64,000 bases of DNA from Pieris napi (Eukaryota > Arthropoda > Insecta > Lepidoptera > Pieridae): NCBI RefSeq assembly GCF_905475465.1, contig NC_062238.1, positions 3,514,501-3,578,500 on the forward strand. The letters are read 5' to 3'. A program made the position numbers and the translations under genes. The stretch's first letter is position 1. Each line of letters opens with the position of its first letter. Below, in pieces: positions 26,241-38,060 of this stretch. Below the pieces are notes generated by a model. It saw nothing but the letters and a program-made list of their open reading frames with translations. It was not told the origin of the DNA and did not search any database.

Positions 26241-27080
26241 CTCTTACCTATTCACAATACATTGATATGCAGAGTAATATCTACAAAACGTTATTAGAAT
26301 TGACCCCCAGAGTCGCTTTACGACTTCAATGTTGCGTAAGATTTCTCATCTACAACTTGGGTGTCTTTATGTCGAGATATATAAAACATCATAAACTATC
26401 GCTTTTAAGAAGCAAATTTAAATTTTGAACCTTATGTCCAGTGCCCTAAGGTCGTGTGATTGCGGAATGAATAGGTTCGATGCACGTGGGTTAAACTACG
26501 TTATATGACTTTATGGTTGATATTATTCATTTAGCGAATCGTGATAGACGGATATAAATGATTTATGATTGTTGTTTGTATTGATTATTTAGTACCTTGT
26601 TTGTATGCATGTTTGAATCATGGCCTAGTTGGAGTAAAAGTATGAACAGCACTAGTTCTAAGCGGCGGCGAAGGTATCTACGGCCTTTTCTTTAGACTCT
26701 TTGTACATAATGAAAGACTACTATAATAGCTATAGCCAAGTTCATTTATTTCAATAACGATTCTTATTATGAGACGCGAAATAGCTTATATTAAAATTAA
26801 CTAAGCATTTTTATTTCAAAGATTTTTTTTGTTTTGTTGATTGTCATTTTTTTATTCATATAAGAACCTTAAGTACTAGATAATCTTATTGATTGAGAAA
26901 CCTAATAGTGGAGTGTGGACTCAGTTTCCGCAATTAGATGCCAATTTGGTCCGTTGTGCGTTCGTGAGACACATAGTATAATTTCAAATTGTTTAGACAA
27001 CTAAAACCTCAACGTCATTATTATTATAGAGGCAAAAATATAAGAATACAGTTACTTGATGCAACTAACTGAAGTATTTC

Positions 27081-27231
27081 TGCACCAATTCGACTTAGGG
27101 TCATTCAAGAAAAGAGCGTAGGTACCATTTATTAAAAGGCCGTAACTCACTTGCAAGCCAAGGCAATTTGAGTGTCCATGGGCGGCGGTATCACTTAACA
27201 TCAGATGAGCCTCCTGCCCGTTTGCCTCCTG
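27081..27231 (+). mobile_element. LINE 3' tail (GGCGGTATCA family)
   Basis: CACCAATTCGACTTAGGGTC, then AAGAAAAGAGCGTAGG and GGGCGGCGGTATCACTTAAC...CTGCCCGTTTGCC. Confidence 0.6.
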
Positions 27232-27486
27232 AAACGTTTGTTACGTTACAAACGACAACAAACAAAACAAAAAAAAACTAAAGAAAATCATCAAAACTTT
27301 TTAACACATGGCTTGATAAGATTAAGAGACTAGGATTTAAATAATATTAACATAATTTTTAAATATAATAATCGAATTCAGTTAAATAATTGTTTGACAT
27401 AATTTATTCTTTAATAACGTTTATTAAGAGCAATATTTCATTGCTAAGTAAGTTGTGAAACATGTAATTAATAGGTTAGTTGACAG

Positions 27487-27695
27487 TACATATTTTTCAT
27501 AATCCCTCTCTTCAGTCGGTAGCTCATGTGGTCAGCAAGGAATCGTCTGAAGACAATCTATGTCTTATTTCTGTCCAGCGCCTCTCTTATGATAGTAGGT
27601 ACGCTAGTTTTGAGGATGATCAGTATTTCATTTGATTGGTCCACCTTTTTGGTTCTGTGTCAACGATCAGTTTCTCCAAGTTCTCATTTGTATGG
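27487..27695 (-). mobile_element. RTE-like LINE fragment, minus strand
   Basis: Homologous in inverse orientation to 56880-57126: shared TCTTCAGTCGGTAGCTCATG, TTTCTGTCCAGCGCCTCT and AACGATCAGTTTCTCCAA blocks. The coding frame is decayed. Confidence 0.5.
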
Positions 27696-28194
27696 CCTAA
27701 ATATGAGTTTTTTTTTATAGATATATACGTATACTATCAAGCGTAAAGTGTGCCAGGCTAATTTGGTTTTCTGTAAAAATATTCCTTAAAACACATATAG
27801 TATACATAAAAGAGAACAAGGCTAGTCTAGAACATACATACAATATATGTATATAGGGTACAGTAATAGCAGACAGAGGGCCAAGTTAATTTCCCGCTTA
27901 GTTAAGTTTATGGCGCGCCGCTGATTGGATATTGATTAGAACCACCGTTTCACCAGTAAATGGTGATTTTTGTAAAATAACATCGTACAAATACAAATTT
28001 ACACTCACTACGAGATTGTAATTACCGATGTAAGCTTTACGAGTCCCCTTGATTAAATAAAACATGGCATTAAATCGTTTTTAAATGGAATTTGTAATGG
28101 TTTTACGTGGTAACTAGTTTTGTTGCGTTTTATTGAGGTTTTTACTTTCGTATCTTTTGTTAAAGGACATATTTGATCTAGAAAAGATTCATAA

Positions 28195-28715
28195 AGCCGG
28201 AAATACACTACGAAATAAGTGGCATGAAATTAATTTCGTGACATTAGTTTTACCAACAGTTTCACGTGTAATTTAATATTTTCGTAATGCATGCAATAAT
28301 TTCATGAATGCAAATGACACCACTACCACTACGGGATGCCTAATACCACTAAATTCTTATGATAAAGACTTAAAACTACTTCCTGTTGCTAAAAAACGCA
28401 CACAAACGTTATAGCTCTCAGGATCTTCATCTGCTAATTCAGAGACTAACTTCATTGCACTCAAATGCTTTCTTGTTAACATCCTCGAATCCACCAACGT
28501 CTTTTTTCTTAATAGTCTTTTTTTAAGATAATTGATAAGCATCTCTTTAGCTACATTTAATATAGAAAAATATAGCTTTGATGCTGATGGGGCCATGGTT
28601 ACTGCAATACTGTGGATTTCACAACACTAATTATTTTACGGAATTACTTTCGCATATATCGAAACTACTGACATACCACTAATACCTACCTAAATTTCAT
28701 AATGTAATTCCGGCT
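28195..28715 (-). mobile_element. PIF/Harbinger-type element, internally deleted
   Basis: The ends AGCCGGAA...TACA and their reverse complement at 28195 and 28715 form a TIR of about 22 bp with a few mismatches. The trinucleotide TAA flanks both ends (28192-28194 and 28716-28718), matching the TWA duplication typical of PIF/Harbinger. At 521 bp it is far below autonomous size, and the interior retains part of a transposase-like frame. Confidence 0.65.
28357..28596 (-). pseudogene. PIF/Harbinger transposase N-terminal fragment
   Basis: A 79-codon open frame inside the Harbinger-like element. It has a basic stretch (KKRLLRKKT), then residues resembling the Harbinger N-terminal region: TRKHLSAMKLVSELADEDP followed by SYN...R...SF. 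The family usually shows a pattern of hydroxyl/basic residues, L-x-EL, acidic DP-x-x-Y and R-x-x...F just before the DDE domain. The catalytic domain is absent, so it cannot transpose. Recognition rests on pattern memory alone. Confidence 0.5.
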
Positions 28716-28941
28716 TAAAGGAACTGGAATTGCGTCATTTCGGACTACTTTTGACGCCTTCACAACTGGTAAACTATTTACACATGACACATAAACAATT
28801 AAAAGTTGTGTCCATAGTAGCTCTTAAGTGAAACCTTGGTTAAAACGCTATTGTTTAAAATTATTCCAAAAAAATAGGGAAGTAATGATGATTATCTTTT
28901 TTTCTTTTTCATTTATTAGTACTTATATTAATAAATAATTA

Positions 28942-29322
28942 TCTTAATATATATTTAAATAGTCACGTTGTTTGTCCACTATGGACTCCTAAACTACTGA
29001 ATTACCGATTTCAATCAAATTTGCACACCGATTGCAGTTCGATCTAACTTAAAAGATTGCAGGATAGCTTACATCTTAATCTATGCCCGCAATATTATAT
29101 AATTGCAAAATATTTGTTTATTATTTTATAGTCATAATTCTATCAGATGGTGCTGTGTTGAAAGTACCAATGTTTCACAAAAGCTACAATTTAATGGTAT
29201 AACCACCAAAAAAGCATGGTGGTCTCCAAGACTGATGATCTCCTACCATTTCCCTTGAATAGTTTACTACTATGTAATATAACAAAAACCATAGCCTCAG
29301 CAACGCTTGGCCAGTCTGTTAG
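28942..29322 (+). mobile_element. Non-autonomous Helitron (family 1)
   Basis: Starts TCTTAATATATATTTAAA after A. It ends CCAGTCTGTTAG before T, so the terminal CTAG has decayed to TTAG. Otherwise collinear with 10162-10537. Confidence 0.75.
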
Positions 29323-32300
29323 TTACATATAAATATACTAACCGTTTTTTTATATAGTAGTTTTTCTAAAGTGAGTAAGTTGCACTGTTTCTATGTATCT
29401 ATGCGTATCACTGCTGCATGGATGAACTATTAAGTTTAATTTTAAATATGTCTTTCGGTCCTTTAGTTTTTCATGCAAATATACATCGTTACTTTTCTAA
29501 GATATATATATATTATATTCATAAGACATTCATATTTATTTTAGAAGTAAATTCAATAACAACAAAATAGCCTAATAAAATCTTTTTTGTGTAACTCAAA
29601 ATAATTGTTTGCGCTAAATATGTATCAGTCAAAGAAGGATGACAATTGTCAATTTTGACACATCAACCGGAAATGGTTCCGGCGTAATGGTGCATACGTA
29701 GTTGGATTTCGAACCGCTGTCACACATGCACACATTTAACCGATTTTTTACTAATTACGGATCCAGTGCTTGGAGTAGGATACACCACCGTTTATTGAAA
29801 GTGCTAGTCTTAGTCGGATCGATTTTTGGATTCCTTTTTTCCGGGATATAACTTCCGGTTACTCACACAAATATAAATTCACTAAAAAACCATGTAAACC
29901 ATTAATTTGTATGGAGATTTGGCTATTCAATAATTACTATTAAAAAATTACAATGAAAGGTTATTTGTATAGTGTATACTTGAGATATCGATAAAAAAAT
30001 TAACAGCGCGTATATACGGATTATGTTAGCATAATTTTCTAATTTATAACTTATTAATTATTGAATCCTAATTCTCATCAGCAATCAATATTTATGTTGA
30101 TGATAACTATTTTTTGAGATTTCCCCTTAAACTCATCGATTACAGCAAGGAAGTGCGGTCATATAATTACTGTTGCGTTTATGCCTTTACCTATGATTAC
30201 AGTCTAGACTTGAGTTAAAATGACTATGCAAATTACCTAGTATGGTCTATAATAATATAGTACAAGAAGTTATTTTAATGTAATTTAATATTTTATTGTT
30301 TATAATTAACCTTTGTTGAATGTCAGGATAAATGTAAAGATAAATAATATTTAGTTTAATATCTATTACGTAATAATTTAGTTTAAAATATAACGAATTA
30401 ATCAACTGGTTTACACCGGTCAGGCCCCTTTACCAATTCAGTACAACGTGATTTCAAATTCATTCCAAGTTATTCTATATTACCGAATTAGCTATCAAAA
30501 GAACGGCTTCGGGTATTAACTTAAAGAAAATATAGCATACAAAAAAAACGATATGGGAAAATCAAGGTGCATTTAAATCGAATATCCATAGGTACCGCTG
30601 AAAATATTGCACCATGAGCACAACATACACGTCACACATCGCGTACGGCGCACTTTCACACCATCAAACAACACACCCGAATTAGGTATTACTTAGTAAA
30701 ATTTATTTAATATTTTTGATTGATTTTTTCCTTCTTAAGTTTCGTAAATGTCTCAACTTTTTTTTGTATAAATGCTACATCGTTCTATAAAGATTAATAG
30801 GTGTTTTGTATTGAATTTAAATTAATAATGATATAGGTCAAAGGTCTAGTTATATTTTAATTTTTAATATTTCTCTTAACCTTAATTAAAAAAAATATAT
30901 TAATAATGGAAAAAATACTAGGTATATTTAAACTAAACATTAACGAGATAAAATTAAACATACATATACGGTACTTACGAAGAGAGAATTATAAATTAAA
31001 TTAATTACAACATACTTATGTCATTTTGTTTTATAATTATAACCTTAATTTTGTAACATTTTAATTTGGCAAATAACGATGTCCTTATAATTTCCATATC
31101 ACTATGCCTACGATCTCCCACTTAATACCAAATAATTGAATTCCTTGACGCCATTGAACTACCTATCAAAATATTTTTTGTCAAACAAAAGGGACCGTTC
31201 CATACAACGTATTGAGAATCCATGCATAATTTAGTAGGATTATCTTGACACCCCAAACCAATGAAGTAGCTTCGATTCAAAGATGGCAGAACAGAAGGCG
31301 GAGTAGGCGGAGCTTAAGCACGGCCCTTTACAAATGGCGCCGAAATCAACCAATGCCAATACAGATAATACAATCTTGGAACTGTCAAGTTTGTGAATAA
31401 TTTATGTTTTCAATTTTTTATGAATGAAATTTTTAGAATAGCTTTTTAGTTTTATGAATGAGTTTTTTTCGGTTTAGTGGATGTGTGGTAAGCTAATTAT
31501 CAATAATTTATATTTTACATAGTACAAGTAACAAGCTAAGTATTTAGCAAGCGTAACAAATTACTAAAACATCCATTCGCATGCTGTTTTCATATCTATA
31601 AATAATGATTTCGTATTTTCACAACATTACATAATTACTTAGTGCATAATAAAATTGTATAATTGGGTATCAAATGAATTGTATAGATATTTGCAGCATC
31701 ATTTAATTGACAATATGATAACAATTTAATGAACCCAAAAAAAATATAAAAAAACCACTGTCTTTAGTTAGTCGCAATTAGTGCCGTGCCATCTACCATA
31801 ACTTTTAATTAATTATAATTTACTTCAATAGTGTAGTTAAAAATCTTCTGCATCTTATTGTGGTCATGTAGTTTTTTCATAGATGTCAGTGTTACGAACA
31901 CCTACAAAATCCTTAGAAGTACAGATAAGATATAATAGATGGCGCTATTTTGCCATGCTAAGTTTTCATTCTTATACACAAGATGGCGCTTTACACAAAA
32001 ATAATTTGGTTATATTTACTAATCTGCTGCATACTAATAATGAATAATGAAATATTAAATAATAGGGACATAGTTTATAATGATTTACTTTAATGTGAAA
32101 GTATACGGTTATTGTACTTTAATCAATATATTTTTGAGTTTAAACCCTGAAGCTACTAAAGTAAACCCTAGCGATAAAGTCAATTGAATATTTTGATTGA
32201 TAGGAACCTAACTATTAAACCTTACTCATAAATGTACTTAATGTAAAATTTGCCATTGTGAATTGAAACGAGAATGTGAAATACTAGAGATAGATAGACT

Positions 32301-33353
32301 ATTGGAGGAGCTCTTTTGTCAACGTCTACACCTAAGCCTGTAGGTATATTTTTGATTATGAAATTCTCCAATCAAATCGCAATTATTATTTTCAATCGAA
32401 GTAAATCTATCTGTATATTAAGCAAATTTTAACTTCGATAATATGAAATTGGGAAATAATGTGTTCCTCTCTTAATTTACTATTAAAGTATACATTCATG
32501 TTTGTGTATCCAATCATGAATTAAAATTTAATCTTTCGCTATATCTTTTTTGAATTATAACTTGTAGTTTTGAGTTGTTACCAGGACTGAAAAATTATAT
32601 TTACTTAATTATAGGTTTAATATAGGCTATTATTTAAAATGCAGAAGGAATGCTCTGCTAATACTACCACCCTCGGCATGTTATCATTTTTTTGATAATA
32701 TGTCGAGTTTAATTTCATGCCATGTCTACCTATTAGGAACGAACTTACCTATAAAGAAATCGCGGTTACATTTTTAAATAATTTCAAAAATGGAGATAGA
32801 GAAATAGAAGGCTAATTTTTGTTCTTATTTTTAAATATAATTTATTTGTCTTAACACTAATTCAGATCGAGTTATTTTTTTTTTGACACATATTTATGTG
32901 TTTTATCAAACCAAATTAATGATATGCCACAGATTTTTATACTTCTTTGCATTAAATGTAAACGTTTGTTCTGAAGGTATTAAAAGTAGTATTTCAGTTG
33001 TATTTACTAATCAGAATGGATCTTTGTAATCGAAAGGTAATAAATTATTATTAAGAGTACAACTTATTTGCTAACGTCATTGATAAGCAGTGAGCAGGCG
33101 TATCGGTAACCATCGATGTCTTCAAGCAATGCTAGCGGGGAAAGCAAAATACTACAGGGAAAATTAGGAAAGGCGTAAATAAGTTAACAAAATTATATAA
33201 TTATTATTTTACTAAAATTAACTCTTAATGTGCATAAACAATTTTTTTTAATATTTTTTTTTAATTTTAAATAATAATACATAATTCAACGGCGCTTCAA
33301 CTTTTGTATTGCTTTGTCTAAGGAATTTGCATCGATTTCAATTTATATTCTTA
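29323..33353. other. Long non-coding stretch
   Basis: AT-rich DNA without a supported gene. A unique, more GC-rich patch is at 31240-31370. Two AGATGGCGCT motifs lie 44 bp apart at 31937-31946 and 31981-31990. An imperfect hairpin (12 of 14 pairs) is at 32673-32706. Confidence 0.4.
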
Positions 33354-33702
33354 CTAGCTGACCCGGCAAAGGTTGTTTTGGTATATTATTTTTAGGAAAC
33401 ACTTAGTTCAATAAAAATAACTATCTGCTACAATAAAAATAGGGGTTAATAAGGGTTGAAAATTAAGAGTTGTATGTAATTTGTATCTATGTTGTATCAT
33501 ACAAAAAAAAAAAATTTTTATCTTCAAAATAAAAATAAAAATTTAGGCGTGGACCATCCTTAACATTCAGGGGTTTGAAAGATAGATAGTAGCCGATCCT
33601 CAGACTTACTCAATATGCATAAAAAATTTCTTTAGAATCGTTCGAGCCGTATCGGAGGATTATGGGAACGAACATTGTGACACGAGAATTTTATATATTA
33701 GA
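33354..33702 (-). mobile_element. Non-autonomous Helitron (family 2)
   Basis: The ends match those at 22342-22664 (TCTAATATATAAAATTCTCG and ...CCGGGTCAGCTAG), but the terminal hairpin is degraded on one side. Confidence 0.8.
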
Positions 33703-34995
33703 TACTATTATCTCATCCTATGATGTCGATGTTTGGGGCATGCTACCATGCGATGTTTAAATTTCGAACAAAAATAAGTCGTTGTTCAACTGCTGTTAAA
33801 AAGTGTCGTCCATTGTCGTAGGTACCTACTCAGAGCGTCGAGATTCCCACAAGGGAAACCGGTCAATATGTTTTTATTATTTAATATTCATATCCATCTC
33901 TAACAAAAATAACTAAACGCAAAACCCAATTATTTCGATAAGAATTCATAATCTAATCTTAGTCCTCGCAAGATATGAAACGCGTAAAAGCTTTAGCCAC
34001 TCAACTGTATAACTACGTACGCATACCTAACCAAGATAGGAGCAAACAATAGATGTAGGCACAAATGGATACTTTTACTCTAAAATCACACTTATGTGTT
34101 TGGAATACAGAATATTTTAGCTTAAATAATTTTCCCCCTTACGGTCAGGGAGAATGGGGTGGCAACATTTATTGATCGTCAGCCATTTTAGATTCGCGCA
34201 TGCTCGTCGCAAACTTAATTTCCTTTTAAGGTAATTGCAGAGATGGCGCTGCTAATTTTATTTTAATTACATTGGGTCCCTTTGTAGGGAACTGTAATTA
34301 TTTTATACTTACGTAAGTGAATGCGCAATTCTGTTGGAATTTCTATTACCACTAGTTCTCAAGAATTTACGTCGGTTAGTGTATACATTATATGTTATAA
34401 AGATACCTATATGAACTAAAAATCCAAATCTAATTACCATAATGTAGCAATAGTAGGATAAAAAATCTGTGGATTTTATATATATTAATATCAAAATACA
34501 TTGTGTTTTGTTACACTCAGAAAAGAACACATATTTTATTTAATATAAAAATATTATTTGTACATAGTACTTTGAGTGACTACGAAATCAAAACTTAAAA
34601 TTATTGGATTACATATTGGGTCTACACGTTGTAATTAATATAATTATGCATTAGGATATTTATTTAACATCCACTGTCACCATGTTGAAGGTAATGCTTC
34701 TATTATACAATATCAATGGGGGACTGCAGGTGTTTTTAATTGTGGTTATGGCATGGGAGTTTAACCTTAGATAAAAATACCTAAGTTTTCTTTATTATCT
34801 ACAAGCGGTTTTATACGAGTATTAGGATCTTATTCTGGGTATTAAAATAAATTTAAATCCTTTTTGAAAAACAAAAACTTTCTTATATACTTATATATCT
34901 AGCTTATATATATCTTATATTTTAACTTCCATCTATATCATTGGTACACCTATAATAAAAATTAAACTAAGGTATATAATAGTTTTAAATCCGGT
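33703..34995. other. Non-coding stretch
   Basis: No gene recognised. A GC-richer unique segment at about 34130-34290 includes GAGATGGCGCTGC (34240-34252) and the small inverted repeat GTCCC-TTTGTA-GGGAC. Confidence 0.35.
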
Positions 34996-35160
34996 AGACC
35001 GTAGACTGAGGCTGCATTAGTGGGATAGAGTTGTCAAGGACCTCGAAACAGTAGGGGTTCGAAGTTGGACGCAAGAAGCACTAAATAGATTCCGATGGCG
35101 AAATATACTGGAGCTAAGGCCCACAACGGGCTGTATAGCTATTGATGATGATATATGATA
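34996..35160 (+). pseudogene. LINE ORF2 C-terminal fragment (RTE/R1-like)
   Basis: The plus frame, with one stop, reads VDRRLRLH*WDRVVKDLETV, then RSWTQEALNRFRWRNIL, and finishes in GATGATGAT. The pattern G-R-P-x-x-R-W-x-D-x-V...D-L...W...A-x-x-R-x-x-W is the usual C-terminus of RTE-like elements, ending in Asp-codon repeats. Confidence 0.6.
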
Positions 35161-35968
35161 TAATAGTTTGAAAACCTATCTTTTTTTAAAGATTTTCTAT
35201 GCTATGTAAAACAATATGAACTATACTTGAAATTGATTACTTCGAATGCTTGGGAAGAGCATCTAAGATTTAAAAATCTCAAGTCACAATCAAGGATAAT
35301 GAAAACGTTTCAACTGATTGAGATTAGATTAAAAATACATCACCTAAGTGTACATTCCTGTATTTCGACATATATTTAAAATTTAATTTCCATTAAAACA
35401 ATATTAATCCAATCATACCTTTCTTAACTGCGAATAAAATAAGGCTGCAGACGTCAATTAAACCTTTAATAATTTATGCACGCCGTAAAAATGATAATAA
35501 TATTGTTAGTCGAATTTTTTAAAATACCTACACAAGATACTTTTAAGAATACACTTGAAAGTTTTTATTGATATCACATTTTATCGATTATTTACGGTGA
35601 ACATTTTGTATAACTGCATTTTCAGGTTTGTAAATGCTGTTTTTGTATGCATTTTACGAGCTGCAATCAAATACGTGTAAGTTTTATATTATGCCATGTA
35701 AAATAACGTAGATTTGAGTAGGAAGTCTGATTATAATAAATAAAATTGGCAATTTTGTATGTCAACATTTAACACACACCAAACACATCAAACACACTAT
35801 CACAATTAAAATATGTACTAAATATATTCAATAAATACACAATTTGCCAAATAAAAAGTACCTTATATTAAAGCGGATTTGTAGGTACTATATAGTCCAG
35901 ACTACGGATGAAACGTATCTCCAGTAAAATAAATTTAGATGAAACTCTGGTATAGCGTTATGATTGCG

Positions 35969-35991
35969 ACCGACGGCAAATAGCCGTCGGT
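35969..35991. repeat. GC-rich 9-bp-arm hairpin
   Basis: ACCGACGGC-AAATA-GCCGTCGGT, perfect arms, conspicuous in AT-rich DNA. Confidence 0.75.
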
Positions 35992-36443
35992 ATCGTTGTG
36001 TGAAGATAACAAAACCAAAGAAGAAAATAAATTTGAACCTGAATCATTATTTATGTACCGCTTTTGCATTATCAGTGAAAAAAACAACGTATTTTTATAT
36101 AATCTGCTAGAATTTACAATTGCGAGATTTTTGACCATATCTTTTAATTATTAAATAAAATAAATACAGCCATCATTCTCTGATCTTACAAAATAATAAT
36201 AAATAATTAGACACAACTATTTTTCTTTTTTAGCAACCAGTTTTATTGTCCGCCTGCCTGCCTCTAGCCCATTCTGCTCTATCCTAGGCTAGCCTGCAAT
36301 GCTTCATTTGACTGTTTCAAAGGACTTAATTTTTTACAAATCTTTGCCTTATCTTAGTTGAATTTTACTAATATTTTATTGAATCATATTCATCAAAATG
36401 TTTTCGATACAAATTATTTTTGAAAGCTTAAAGAGAAAATCTG

Positions 36444-36527
36444 TTGGTACACAGCCGGGGATTGAACCTAACACCTCAGGGATGAGTCGCACGCTGAAGC
36501 CACTAGGGTGTTGGCCTAGTAGTTCAT
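36444..36527 (-). mobile_element. SINE head fragment with inverted end
   Basis: GGTACACAGCCGGGGATTGA...CTCAGGGATGAGTCGCACGC and GAAGCCACTAGG are the SINE head on the minus strand. Instead of continuing CCAACAC, it switches to GTGTTGGCCTAGT, the same head in plus orientation. Confidence 0.65.
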
Positions 36528-38060
36528 TACTACTATTCTTTAAACCAACTAATTTATTTTCTTCCTATTTTCCTTAAACAAAAAACCTTGTTTAACAAAA
36601 CATAGAACTCTATATAAAAACCCTTATATACCTTTGAGATCGTCGTTCCCATCACGTGCTCTCGGTAATAAAAGCGATGCCTCAGGAGAAAATGCTTTTC
36701 CGTAACTTTCTTTTTGCTTTTATACACTTTTCTTTTACGTCCCCGTCGGGAAAACGTGACGGTTATTTCTAAGAAAATTCCTTATATGTCTCTGGTATTT
36801 TGACCTTAATTTGGATTTATGAGGGTCTATATATGAAATTTTTGGATTAAAAGATTTTCATTATTCTGTGTATTTTTATGTTGTTTATAATTTAAAAGTT
36901 ATATAATAAGTTCAGGATTTGGAGCCTTATATGAAAAAAGTCGGGATTTTATACGTTTTGGTAAACTAATTTTAATATAAAAAGGACACAAGTAAAAAAA
37001 ATTAAAGGTAATCAAATATTCCTCATTGGTTGTCGAAGCAGAATATAAAATTCCATATAATATATATACCTATCCGTATCACCATGGGCGGCGGTATTAC
37101 TTATGATCAGATGAACGTCTTGTCCGATGAATCTATTTAGGTTCAACTAAAAATTTCATTTTTATTTAAATCTCAAATATTTAAAATGAATTATGCAAGA
37201 TTACAATAGTAAGATTTTCAATGGTTAAACTTTAGTAGAAAAAAATATATCATAAGATTGAAATGCGATCTTTTTTGAAGCTTTCAACACACAGTTATTT
37301 TTTTTAGTATAAAGTGTACGTTTTCATAAATACTTGCATACATTATATACATCTCGATAAAATCAACATAGCTTGGTAGGGTTTAGAAGGATTACTAATA
37401 TATTCGCAAACACCGAATACAATTTAGTCGCAAGCGGTAATTAAAACAGGCTTCGACATAGCATTAAGCGTGAGATTAGGGGGCCTTGTATAATTCAAAT
37501 GTAACCCTTTTATGATCAAGTCGGCGGTGGGTCGGGCCCGATGCAATAATTAAAACCTCTCAGAGTGACATTTATGCTGATGTGAGGACCCTGGCTTAAT
37601 GATGGGGCGGGCTCTTTGACCGAATCCACGGGATCCCTTAATTATCATTTCCCAACCAGGCATTACCAAGATCTGTATTGAACACTAAATTTAAGACGAC
37701 AGCCCATTTAGTTTATTATGTTAAGAATTTGTAATTTAAATATAAACCTAGGCATTTTCTTTATCAAATTCTTTAACTTAGGATCACCTAGGCTTTCTCT
37801 CTCTAATTAACTTAAGTCTATGAAAAATCAAATTATAAAACTTTAATAATGCAATATTTTTTAATTTATATTTAATAAATTTGTCATAACTAAATGAACT
37901 TTAAGTGTATTTGATTTCTTCATAGTATCCCTCAAATTGGTATACAGGTTTTTTAGGATCTACATGAGACATTTGAGACCTTGAGTCTACTATCTATTAC
38001 CAAATGCATTTTTGAAATGTTCACATCTTAATGCATGTTACACAAGTGAATTCTGAGGAT
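36528..38060. other. Non-coding region downstream of gene C
   Basis: It has a scrap of the GGCGGTATCA LINE tail at 37082-37135 and a unique GC-richer segment at 37435-37680 (GGGCCTTG, GGCGGTGGGTCGGGCCC, GGGGCGGGC). It includes the gene C 3' UTR, whose polyadenylation site I could not fix. Confidence 0.35.
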
